9,840 nt of DNA, taken from Planctomycetota bacterium (lineage in GTDB: Bacteria > Planctomycetota > Phycisphaerae > WQYP01). Numbering within the stretch: position 1 is the first letter of the stretch; each line of letters starts with the position of its first letter. Under the pieces are notes generated by a model. It had not been told where the DNA came from. It ran no database searches and saw only the letters and a program-made list of their open reading frames with translations. The stretch lies in assembly GCA_021809365.1 (NCBI GenBank), contig JAKBAC010000127.1:1-9840 (forward strand), in the 5' to 3' direction. Shown here in pieces: positions 1 to 6,673 of this stretch. A program made the translations under genes and the position numbers.

Positions 1-18
1 TTCCATTTGTCGGATCAT
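1..18 (-). CDS. Start of a truncated gene running off the left edge
   Basis: Only the first six codons lie in the window, reading MIRQME from an ATG whose first base is position 18. The case for a real gene is its ribosome binding site: AAGGAGG ends seven bases before this ATG, an almost ideal match and spacing. A second in-frame ATG (codon 5) lies too far from that site to be the main start. The gene is divergent from ribD across about 490 non-coding bases. The product cannot be recognised from six residues. Confidence 0.6.
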
Positions 19-25
19 TGTGAAT

Positions 26-32
26 CCTCCTT
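26..32 (-). promoter_or_regulatory. Strong ribosome binding site of the left-edge gene
   Basis: On the minus strand the bases read AAGGAGG, seven bases upstream of the ATG at 18. It is the best Shine-Dalgarno match in the window and fixes the start of the truncated gene. Confidence 0.7.
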
Positions 33-157
33 GATTCGTTACCGCATCCTTGGCCTTGGCCGCCACAACGGCGACCTTCCACTTCTAATCCTAACCCAAA
101 ACCGCCAACAATAGGAGTTACACCCCCGCTGTATGAATGCGTGACATTTCTCGCGGC

Positions 158-172
158 TTGCGGACACCGCAA
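158..172. repeat. Small perfect hairpin (6-bp stem, 3-base loop)
   Basis: TTGCGG, loop ACA, then CCGCAA. It lies 32 bases left of the larger inverted repeat at 205-240. No run of T follows on either strand, so it is not a classical terminator. Its role is unknown. Confidence 0.4.
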
Positions 173-204
173 TGGTTTGTCCACAGAGCGCCGTGGTGAT
201 AACC

Positions 205-240
205 CGGTGCCGTTTGCCCTCGCGCGTACCAACGGCACCG
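205..240. repeat. Perfect 10-bp inverted repeat with 16-base spacer
   Basis: The arm CGGTGCCGTT (205-214) has its exact reverse complement AACGGCACCG at 231-240. There is no T-tract on either side. The position between two divergent genes fits an operator for a dimeric regulator, or a stem in the 5' leader of the left-edge gene. The arms are seen directly; the role is inference. Confidence 0.55.
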
Positions 241-333
241 CGTGATCATGACGGTGCTCCGAACGTATCGTGCTCGCCGAGCAATACAACCATACCCGCG
301 TAAAGTGTCACGCACCCCTGCCATATCCATCGT

Positions 334-362
334 TTGACGCTTTCGGAACTGACTTGTACCAT
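334..362 (+). promoter_or_regulatory. Candidate sigma70-type promoter for ribD
   Basis: TTGACG at 334-339 (5 of 6 to the -35 consensus), a 17-base spacer, then TACCAT at 357-362 (4 of 6 to the -10 consensus). It would start transcription near 369 and give a leader of about 140 bases before the ribD ATG, containing the hairpin at 433-452. The spacing is ideal, but such matches also occur by chance. Confidence 0.35.
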
Positions 363-432
363 CATGATTACTGCCGATGGCGCGCCTCCCAAAGCCCGCA
401 GCCGCGTGGTGGCAACCTGCGGTCGTGGCCCT

Positions 433-452
433 GGTGGGGTGACAACCCCGCC
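433..452 (+). other. Hairpin in the ribD leader
   Basis: GGTGGGGT, loop GACA, ACCCCGCC: an 8-bp stem with a single G-U pair, GC-rich and with a compact four-base loop. It ends 57 bases before the ribD ATG. No U-tract follows, so it is not a standalone terminator. It could influence leader folding or mRNA stability. It lacks the multi-helix architecture of the RFN element. Confidence 0.4.
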
Positions 453-500
453 ATGCGTAAACGATTAAGAAAAATGTAATCGGGCATCATGCCGTTAAAT

Positions 501-504
501 GGAG
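501..504 (+). promoter_or_regulatory. Ribosome binding site that decides the ribD start
   Basis: GGAG lies five bases before the ATG at 510. The upstream in-frame ATG at 489 has no purine-rich sequence at a suitable distance, so 510 is preferred. Confidence 0.6.
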
Positions 505-509
505 CAAGT

Positions 510-1676
510 ATGTCATCGGGCCACTCTTCCGAAGATCGCCGCTATATGAAAATGGCACTGCGTATGGCGCAGCGGGGCCAGGGGCACGTGGAGCCTAACC
601 CCATGGTCGGAGCGGTACTGGTACGCAACGGGAAAATTATTGCCAAGGGCTGGCATCGTCAATTTGGTGGCCCTCATGCCGAAATTGATGCACTGAGTCA
701 GGCCAGAGCCAGAGCCACGGCCAGGTCCCAGACCGCGGCCCGCGGGGCTACGCTCTATGTTTCACTGGAGCCGTGTTGTCATACCGGTAAAACCGGCCCC
801 TGTACGGAGGCGATCATTTCCGCGGGCATTGAGCGCGTCGTGATTGCCATGAAAGACCCCAATCCACTGGTGGCCGGGAAAGGCATTGCCCGCCTGCGAC
901 GTGCCGGGATTCAAGTGGATATCGGAATACTGGAAGGAGACGCCCGTGCGTTGAATCGCCCATTTATCAAATGGATCACCACGCACCAACCGTATGTTAT
1001 TGCCAAATGGGCGCAGACATTGGATGGGTGTATCGCCGATCGGCATGGGAAATCACGTTGGATCAGCTCGCCCCCATCACGGGAATTCGTCCACCAGTTG
1101 CGTGGCCGAATGGATGGGGTGATCACAGGCATTGGCACGGCATTGGCGGATGACCCGCTGCTGACCGCCCGTCCACAAAAAGTCACCGCAAGGAGTCGCA
1201 CCGCCACCCGCATCATCATGGATAGCCAATGCCATTTGCCCTTGAATTCCAAACTGGTAAAAAGTGCCGGAGCTGTTCCAACCATGGTCATGCACCGCAA
1301 AGCGCTGGCGGGTGCGGCGTTACGCCGGCGCAATGAATTGGCGGCTCATGGTGTGCAATGTATCGGCATTCCAGCGGAGAAAACGGGCGGCATTGATCTG
1401 GCGGCAGCGCTCAAAGAGCTGGGAAAGCGCGGCTTGACCAATGTGCACGTTGAAGGCGGCCCGAAGTTGATCGGAGCGATGCTGGCGAAAAATCTCATTG
1501 ACGAAGGCATGGTGTTCATCGCGCCAAAAATTGCCGGCGACCTGAAGGCCCGGCGCGCGGTGGAGGGCATGACCTTGCCATCAATCCAAGATGCCACGGC
1601 GTTGACATTCAGCAAAGTTACCACCAGTGGGCCGGATATTATGCTACGCTGGCGCGTTGAGCATGAAAAAAGATAA
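510..1676 (+). CDS. ribD: Bifunctional riboflavin biosynthesis deaminase/reductase RibD
   Basis: This cytosolic enzyme catalyses two successive steps of riboflavin synthesis: deamination of the pyrimidine made from GTP, then NADPH-dependent reduction of its ribosyl group. The 388-residue product has the usual two domains. The N-terminal zinc deaminase (about 8-150) shows NPMVGAV at 30-36, PHAE with zinc ligand His56 and catalytic Glu58, and PCCHTGKTGPC with zinc ligands Cys89 and Cys98; the spacing equals that of Bacillus RibG. The reductase domain (about 160-385) shows AKWAQTLDGCIAD, an ITGIGTALADDPLLTAR segment and the late VEGGPKL motif. The start at 510 is chosen from a GGAG site; 489 would add seven residues. 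No ribE, ribBA or ribH follows: the next gene is convergent after 61 bases with no visible terminator. The gene is therefore unlinked from the rest of its pathway here. Confidence 0.96.
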   Translation: MSSGHSSEDRRYMKMALRMAQRGQGHVEPNPMVGAVLVRNGKIIAKGWHRQFGGPHAEIDALSQARARATARSQTAARGATLYVSLEPCCHTGKTGPCTEAIISAGIERVVIAMKDPNPLVAGKGIARLRRAGIQVDIGILEGDARALNRPFIKWITTHQPYVIAKWAQTLDGCIADRHGKSRWISSPPSREFVHQLRGRMDGVITGIGTALADDPLLTARPQKVTARSRTATRIIMDSQCHLPLNSKLVKSAGAVPTMVMHRKALAGAALRRRNELAAHGVQCIGIPAEKTGGIDLAAALKELGKRGLTNVHVEGGPKLIGAMLAKNLIDEGMVFIAPKIAGDLKARRAVEGMTLPSIQDATALTFSKVTTSGPDIMLRWRVEHEKR

Positions 1677-1737
1677 ATCTTCATCAATCGCACAGCGAGG
1701 CTACGTGAATACGGTTGACGTTTCTTTGCGCAGATGC

Positions 1738-2985
1738 TCAGGCTTCAAGATTTACTTTAGGGGCTGACAGCAAAATCCCGGCGGCCACTACCGCAAGTAC
1801 GGCGGCGTATCCGTACGACCATACCCACGATGCGTGCATGTTATACAGCAGGCCCATGAAAATATTGGCGAAAAACAATCCCAAGCTGCGGGTGGCGGTT
1901 AAAGCGCCCATGCCTCCGCCGGTGTTTCCGCGCGGAATAATCAGGGAAATAATGGTCGGTTCGAGTGTTTCGATCACACCTAACGCCAGCCCCATGATCG
2001 CCACGACGGGATAATACAATATCGTCTCATGATGCAGCACGCTGACAATCGCCATGCCCGCCGCACCAATCCCCCCCAGCAGATACCCCGCCAGGGCCAA
2101 CTCCCTGACATTGCGTTTGTTAAAACGTCCCGCTACCAGACCGGTCACAGCGGACACGCCGAAAAACACCACGTAGGCCAGAACCGCCATCGCCCGGCTG
2201 TTGGTAGCCTGATCCACCGTGAGAATGGGAAACCCAAAACTAAAGGAACTGAATCCATACAACCCCGTGGCCCACAGCAAGCGGCGATACAACGTGCGAT
2301 GGCCGGCATCCATTTCCACAACAGCGGCTCCCGACGCGGACACGCCGTCGGTACCGGCGACGGAAACATTGCCGGCTTTCGGCGGTTCCACCGCCTTTTT
2401 TGATCGCACCATCGCCAGCACGGCGCTGGAGCAAAGCAATGGAATAATGGTGATAAGAAAAATTTCCTTTAACGCCACTCCGCCCCATAGCAGGATCATC
2501 GCCCCCGTTGCCGCCAAAAATCCGCCGCCGATGTCCAGGGCGTGTAGAAAGCCAAAGGCTTTGCCGCGATTTTCCCGTGTGACCATTTCCGACATCAGCG
2601 TTCGGCGCGGTGGTGATCGAAAATTTCTGGCCCACCAGCCGCCGGAAAATAATGCCACGGCCATCGCCGGCAGACTCGCCAATCCGGCGAGAGACAACAG
2701 CGGTATAAACAAATTGCCGGCGATGGCAACTTTTTTATGACCATAACGATCACCCATTTTCCCGCCAATTAATCCGAAGATCGCGCCGGGGCCGTAACTG
2801 ATTGCCGTGGCCAATGCAAACACCCATACAGCGGCATGAAGATTAATGACCAGAAACAGCGGAAAAATGGCCAATACCGCTTGATAGCCCAGATCGGCAA
2901 AGCAGGCCGACAGGGATATCAGCAGCACATCGCGCGTCAGCCAGTGGGTATTTGTTTTTCCGGTTGTAGTCATCGCATCATTCAT
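1738..2985 (-). CDS. Major facilitator superfamily transporter, substrate unknown
   Basis: This is an inner-membrane secondary carrier of 415 residues, typical for a 12-helix MFS protein. Hydrophobic segments begin near residue 18 and continue in two bundles, separated by a polar central loop at about 194-235 (RSKKAVEPPK, then a Gly/Ser/Ala-rich stretch). The cytoplasmic loop between helices 2 and 3 carries the family signature GKMGDRYGHKK (75-85). The segment SPPRRTLMSEMV, followed by ENRGKAFGF (about 124-145), is a pattern I recall from a broad group of uncharacterised drug/metabolite-type carriers. The frame stays open far upstream, across the divergent methyltransferase, but the transporter sequence begins at MNDAM. 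Position 2985 is chosen, with ATG at 2973 as an alternative; neither has a clear Shine-Dalgarno site. It converges with ribD and diverges from the methyltransferase, so export or import of a methylated compound is possible but not shown. Confidence 0.85.
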   Translation of the reverse strand: MNDAMTTTGKTNTHWLTRDVLLISLSACFADLGYQAVLAIFPLFLVINLHAAVWVFALATAISYGPGAIFGLIGGKMGDRYGHKKVAIAGNLFIPLLSLAGLASLPAMAVALFSGGWWARNFRSPPRRTLMSEMVTRENRGKAFGFLHALDIGGGFLAATGAMILLWGGVALKEIFLITIIPLLCSSAVLAMVRSKKAVEPPKAGNVSVAGTDGVSASGAAVVEMDAGHRTLYRRLLWATGLYGFSSFSFGFPILTVDQATNSRAMAVLAYVVFFGVSAVTGLVAGRFNKRNVRELALAGYLLGGIGAAGMAIVSVLHHETILYYPVVAIMGLALGVIETLEPTIISLIIPRGNTGGGMGALTATRSLGLFFANIFMGLLYNMHASWVWSYGYAAVLAVVAAGILLSAPKVNLEA

Positions 2986-3226
2986 AAGTCGGGTTTTACG
3001 CGCAGTGCGCGGGGCCGTCAACCCACCCGGACGCGGAATGGGGGCGTGGTAATATATTCGGGAAGGGGGAAAGGGTGCTGAGTTTCCAAGATGAACGCTC
3101 CTCGTAGCGCCGGCATTTATACCGTTGATTTCGGCGTTCGCCCGGAAATATTGCCACGCCCCGAAATGGCGGCCTGGATTGCGGCGTTGTGAAGCCCCCC
3201 GCGCGGCGGATAGAATACCGGGCGTG
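2986..3226. other. Divergent promoter region between MFS carrier and methyltransferase
   Basis: These 241 bases must hold the promoters of both genes if both starts are right. AT-rich islands stand out in otherwise GC-rich sequence: AATATATT (3052-3059) and, on the minus strand, TATAAAT within 3115-3121, which could serve as a -10 box for the carrier. No matching -35 box at proper spacing was found for either, so no promoter is called. Confidence 0.3.
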
Positions 3227-3952
3227 ATGGATCGTTTGGATAATTTGGCGAAATGGAAAGCGGAAATGGTTGCCACGGCGGCGGAACCGTATCGGGCGGC
3301 GGGCCGCTTCGCGTGGCACTTTGCGCGCGGAAAACTCGGCGGTGATCCGGCGTTTGCGGGGTTGTTGCAACATGGACTGATTCCATCGCAGGCTCGCATT
3401 TTGGATCTCGGTTGCGGACAGGGGTTGCTGGCGGCGTGGCTGTGCGCAGCGCATGCAATGTGTGCCGCCGGTAAATGGCCGCGCGATTGGCCGCCGGCAC
3501 CGGAGATGGCCGCGTTTCGAGGCATTGAGCTTATGCCACGCGATGTCCGGCGAGCCAGGCTGGCGATGCCGGAGAAGTGGGTTGTTGAGCATGGCGATAT
3601 TCGCACGGCGGATTTTGGACAGGCCGATGTCGTGGTCATTCTGGATGTGCTGCATTACATGGATTTCGCGGCGCAGGAGGATGTGTTGCGCCGCGTGCGC
3701 GCGGCCTTACAACCCCATGGCCTGCTGTTGTTGCGTGTGGGGGATGCCGCCGGTGGATTACGCTTTCGCATCAGCAATGGCGTGGATTTTCTGGCCGCCA
3801 CCGCGCGCGGCCATCGGCTTGGCCGGCTTTATTGCCGGAGGTTAAGTCAATGGATAGACGCATTAAAAGATTTGGGATTCACGGTAAAACCTCTTCCCAT
3901 GAGTCAGGGCACGCCATTTGCAAACGTGTTACTGGTGGCACACGCGGGGTAA
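3227..3952 (+). CDS. Class I SAM-dependent methyltransferase
   Basis: This is a soluble 241-residue enzyme predicted to transfer a methyl group from S-adenosylmethionine to an unknown acceptor. Motif I is ILDLGCGQG (58-66), the glycine-rich SAM loop. Glu101 in GIELM fits the ribose-binding acidic residue at the end of strand 2, HGD (122-124) fits the adenine-contacting motif, and VILDVLHYM (137-145) is motif IV. ALQPHGLLLLR is the usual strand-5 region. The C-terminal part (RRLSQWIDALKDLGF, then GTPFANVLLVA) resembles small methyltransferases I recall beside acyl-carrier or aryl-polyene type genes, but no such genes are present here. The start at 3227 follows the point where family-like sequence begins; GTG at 3224 is adjacent, the frame is open from 3125, and no strong ribosome binding site is seen. 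Its stop lies two bases from the convergent pepA stop. Confidence 0.85.
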   Translation: MDRLDNLAKWKAEMVATAAEPYRAAGRFAWHFARGKLGGDPAFAGLLQHGLIPSQARILDLGCGQGLLAAWLCAAHAMCAAGKWPRDWPPAPEMAAFRGIELMPRDVRRARLAMPEKWVVEHGDIRTADFGQADVVVILDVLHYMDFAAQEDVLRRVRAALQPHGLLLLRVGDAAGGLRFRISNGVDFLAATARGHRLGRLYCRRLSQWIDALKDLGFTVKPLPMSQGTPFANVLLVAHAG

Positions 3953-3954
3953 TG

Positions 3955-5532
3955 TCAACTCGCAAGGTGTGATTGCAGATACTCCAACACCAGCCGCACT
4001 CCGAAGCCTGTGGGGTTTTCACCGGCCCACCAGCGATCTTCCTTATGCATATCGGCCACACCGGCAATATCCAGATGCGCCCACGGCACGCCCGCGCTGA
4101 CAAATTCGCTTAGAAACATTCCGCCTTGAATGGGATGTGCCGCGCGTCCGCCGCTGTTGACCATATCGGCATGGGGACTATCCAGCAGCTTGCGATAAGC
4201 CTTATCCAAGGGCAACCGCCACAGGCGTTCGCCAGTTTGCTGCCCGGCCGCCATCAAGTCCGCCGCAAGTTTATCATCACTGGACATCAGCCCGGCGAAG
4301 ACTGCACCCAGCGCGGTAACCACACCGCCGGTCAAGGTGGACATTTCAATAAGCACGTCAGGCTTAAATTGTTTGCAGGCATACGCCATGGCATCCGCCA
4401 GAATCAGCCTGCCCTCGGCATCGGTATTGGTGACATCCACCGTTTTGCCATTATACATCACCAATATGTCGCCGGGACGGTAGGCGCGGGAGTCCAGTGT
4501 ATTTTCCGCCGTCGGAATCACCCCGATGACATGCTGCGGCAATTTCAGTTGCGCCGCCGCCCGCATAATGCCCAGCACGGCCATACCACCGCACTTGTCA
4601 TATTTCATATTTCCCATATCCGCCGCGGGTTTGATGGAAATACCGCCGGTGTCAAATGTCACAGCCTTGCCGACCACCGCCACAGTCTTTGCCATCCTGC
4701 CCCGCGGTGTGCCTGGAATATATTCCAGCACAATCAGGGCGGGCGGGGTTTCACTGCCGGCACCAACCGCGCACAAGCCACCCATGCCGAGCTTTTTCGC
4801 GGTGGCCGCGTCGATGATGGAACATTTAAGGTGGTTGGTTTTCGCGAGGTCCCGGGCGATGTCAGTCAATGACGCAGGCGTGAGAAGGTTGCCGGGATAA
4901 CAGGCCACCGTGCGGGCAAAATTGGCGGCAGCGGTAATAATGTTTTTTCCCGCCAGTATATTCCGCACGGATGCCGCGGATGCTGATTCAGGACAGTAGA
5001 TCGACAGCGTAAGAGGCCGGCGATCCATCTCCACGTTCTGTGTGGTTGGTGTGCCTGTCTTGGTCTTATAGGTGGAGAATTTAAAATCCCCCAGAGCAAA
5101 ACCTTCAGCCAATGCCGCTGCCAGTACCGTCCAAGCTTCATTTTCCAGCCCGGCGGGATGAAATGCCGCGGCGGCAAGTTTCACTACACGAAGGTGACGG
5201 GCCAACTGCGCCCCTGCCCAGCGAAGCTGATCCGCATGAATCTCCGGCTGCTTGCCTATTCCAAGTAAAATAAGTCGCTGACCATCGCCAGGCCCATTTC
5301 CCTGGGCCAGCGTACCGGCCTTGCCCTCGAAATGATTCAGTGCCATAACGCGACTGATGGCATTGACAATTTTAGCAGGCAATCCCGCGACATTGTAGCC
5401 GGGCTTATGAGATTCAAATATCGGAACCGCCAGCACCGAGCTATCACATGGGCAATCCGTATCCACTTCAAAAATCGGAGGCTTTTCGGTTTCAAGGGTC
5501 ACACAGGTAGGCCTGGTTTTAGTGGGCATCAT
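3955..5532 (-). CDS. pepA: Leucyl aminopeptidase, M17 family
   Basis: This is a cytosolic, probably hexameric two-metal aminopeptidase that removes N-terminal residues from peptides and works in peptide turnover. The 525-residue protein has a variable N-terminal domain (to about 190) and the conserved catalytic C-terminal domain. Metal ligands and catalytic residues can be assigned as Lys289 and Asp294 (GKAVTFDTGG), Lys301 (SIKP), Asp312 (MKYDKCGG), and Asp371, Glu373 and Arg375 (signature NTDAEGRLILADA). The spacings equal those of the bovine lens enzyme (250, 255, 262, 273, 332, 334, 336). Translation probably begins at ATG 5532, six bases after AGGA; an adjacent second ATG is at 5529. The length is slightly above the usual ~480-503 residues because of an N-terminal extension. 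It lies 136 bases downstream of the ParA-like gene on the same strand and has its own promoter candidate. Confidence 0.96.
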   Translation of the reverse strand: MMPTKTRPTCVTLETEKPPIFEVDTDCPCDSSVLAVPIFESHKPGYNVAGLPAKIVNAISRVMALNHFEGKAGTLAQGNGPGDGQRLILLGIGKQPEIHADQLRWAGAQLARHLRVVKLAAAAFHPAGLENEAWTVLAAALAEGFALGDFKFSTYKTKTGTPTTQNVEMDRRPLTLSIYCPESASAASVRNILAGKNIITAAANFARTVACYPGNLLTPASLTDIARDLAKTNHLKCSIIDAATAKKLGMGGLCAVGAGSETPPALIVLEYIPGTPRGRMAKTVAVVGKAVTFDTGGISIKPAADMGNMKYDKCGGMAVLGIMRAAAQLKLPQHVIGVIPTAENTLDSRAYRPGDILVMYNGKTVDVTNTDAEGRLILADAMAYACKQFKPDVLIEMSTLTGGVVTALGAVFAGLMSSDDKLAADLMAAGQQTGERLWRLPLDKAYRKLLDSPHADMVNSGGRAAHPIQGGMFLSEFVSAGVPWAHLDIAGVADMHKEDRWWAGENPTGFGVRLVLEYLQSHLAS

Positions 5533-5538
5533 TTCGCG

Positions 5539-5542
5539 TCCT
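5539..5542 (-). promoter_or_regulatory. Ribosome binding site of pepA
   Basis: AGGA on the minus strand lies six bases before the ATG at 5532. It favours the first of two tandem ATG codons as the start and argues against the long upstream extension of the open frame to 5730. Confidence 0.55.
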
Positions 5543-5594
5543 GATTCATGCACATGCCGGCCGACGGCAACACACCGGCGGGCGCGACAGTCGC

Positions 5595-5622
5595 ATTGTG
5601 CAGCCGGGCGGCACATTGTCAA
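5595..5622 (-). promoter_or_regulatory. Candidate sigma70-type promoter for pepA
   Basis: On the minus strand a perfect TTGACA (5617-5622) is followed after 16 bases by CACAAT (5595-5600, 4 of 6 to the -10 consensus). Transcription would start near 5588, giving a leader of about 56 bases. It lies in the 136-base gap after the ParA-like gene, so pepA could be expressed independently of the upstream pair. Confidence 0.4.
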
Positions 5623-5668
5623 GGCGTGGGAAACGCGCGTGGAAAATGCGCCCCTTCTTACCAACGGC

Positions 5669-6673
5669 TCAAGGCCTTTCCGGCAGCGGCAGCCCACACC
5701 TTCGACCAATCTCCCTGGCCAGCTTATCAAATTCCCCGCGAACGCCGCTTACCGCCTGCGTATGCGCGCCCAGCGCTCCATCCGCGGGCGTCAGATGGAA
5801 CATGGGTTTCCGCGCTTCCTGTGCCAGGGGCATGAGGCTGCGGTAATCCTTCAGCTTGGCAATACAGTTGGGATCGTCATCAATGCCAACGGATGCGGGA
5901 TTGGTTTGGTCCAGAACACTTTTGCCATAGGTCGCGGGAATTTTTGCGATCCAGCGGTCAAAAGCCTGTACGGGGCGATCAAGCCGGATTGCGTGTCGTA
6001 TGACCATATATCCAATGGTCTGTATCTTTCCCTGTGGCAATGCGATTGCGCCGGGCGGCAACTTTGCTGATCGGTCTTTCCATTCCTGTCGCCATCGGCG
6101 CAGGGCCGGGCCAAGGTTTTCCAAACCTTGCAGAGAAAATAAGTCCGGCCCCAACGGAATAACCACGAAATCCGATCCAATTAACGCGGCGCGATTAATG
6201 GCACCAAGATTAGGCCCGAGGTCTACCATAATGACACTGGCTCCAAATCGCCGCGCGGCATTCTGCGCGATGCGCCAAAAGGCCGATTCCACCCGGAACG
6301 AACGCTCTCGGCCATCCAGGCATTTGGGCCAGTCCTGTGAAAGTTCATCCTCAAAACTTGAAAGCCTCATATCTCCCGCAACCAGTGCCAGGTTATCCGT
6401 AATGACCTCGTAGTCGGGGTCGGTAATATCGCCGATTCCATGAATCAGCGGCTCCAGGCATTGATAAATCGTCGTCGCTCGTCCGCTATGCCAGAGCGTG
6501 CTTGCCAGCTTATCTTCATCAATAAAGGCCGCCGTGAGGTTACTTTGCGGGTCGAGATCCGCCGCCAGCACTTTCATTCCTAGATCGGAAAACATCCAGG
6601 AGAGATGGTAAACCAGCGAAGTCTTGCCGACGCCACCCTTGTTGTTAAAAAAGCCAATAACGGGAATGCTCAT
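5669..6673 (-). CDS. ParA/MinD-like ATPase, partner of a GHKL-ATPase protein
   Basis: The 334-residue protein belongs to the deviant Walker A ATPases, which dimerise on ATP and often bind DNA non-specifically or position cargo. The N-terminus carries KGGVGKTS (12-19) with both the signature Lys12 and the phosphate-binding Lys17. DLDPQSNLT (39-47) is the ParA A' motif, and VIMVDLGPN (147-155) is the Walker B strand. The family segment DLFSLQGLENLGP follows at 177-189. The C-terminal part (RSLMPLAQEARKPMF, 278-292) is a conserved element I recall from a ParA-like family lacking a ParB partner. No parB and no obvious parS are present, so plasmid or chromosome partition is not supported. The start ATG at 6673 overlaps the stop of the preceding gene (ATGA) and has GAGGA seven bases upstream, so the two are translationally coupled. 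The biochemical role of this family is unknown to me. Confidence 0.88.
   Translation of the reverse strand: MSIPVIGFFNNKGGVGKTSLVYHLSWMFSDLGMKVLAADLDPQSNLTAAFIDEDKLASTLWHSGRATTIYQCLEPLIHGIGDITDPDYEVITDNLALVAGDMRLSSFEDELSQDWPKCLDGRERSFRVESAFWRIAQNAARRFGASVIMVDLGPNLGAINRAALIGSDFVVIPLGPDLFSLQGLENLGPALRRWRQEWKDRSAKLPPGAIALPQGKIQTIGYMVIRHAIRLDRPVQAFDRWIAKIPATYGKSVLDQTNPASVGIDDDPNCIAKLKDYRSLMPLAQEARKPMFHLTPADGALGAHTQAVSGVRGEFDKLAREIGRRCGLPLPERP

Larger units (their letters stand above)
19..509. other. Long divergent intergenic region upstream of ribD
   Basis: About 490 bases without a convincing gene lie between the left-edge minus-strand gene and ribD. The open frames here (for example plus 270-479 and minus 118-330) lack ribosome binding sites, are rich in Arg, His, Trp and Cys, and look like chance translations. 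The region holds two hairpins (158-172 and 205-240), a promoter candidate for ribD (334-362) and a leader hairpin (433-452). No tRNA-like fold or FMN riboswitch core could be seen. Confidence 0.55.

Noticed and set aside
270..479. Open reading frame of 69 codons before ribD
   Set aside because: No ribosome binding site, composition rich in Trp, Arg and His, no family resemblance, and it overlaps the promoter candidate and leader hairpin.
19..509. FMN riboswitch (RFN element) upstream of ribD
   Set aside because: A short stretch near 387-402 (AAGCCCGC followed by AGCCGCG) vaguely recalls one conserved block, but the other RFN blocks and the six-stem layout are absent.
911..1333. Antisense open frame within ribD
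   Set aside because: A shadow of ribD: the opposite strand has an unambiguous, fully conserved protein.
1677..1737. Bidirectional terminator between ribD and the MFS carrier
   Set aside because: No stem-loop with a T-tract could be found in these 61 bases on either strand.
2986..3639. Upstream extension of the MFS carrier frame, giving a 633-residue protein
   Set aside because: The extra part runs antisense through the methyltransferase and is Arg/Pro/Ser-rich without family features; transporter sequence begins near 2985.
5533..5730. Upstream extension of the pepA frame into the ParA-like gene
   Set aside because: The ATG at 5532 has a ribosome binding site, the length then fits the family, and the extension is Cys/Arg-rich noise.
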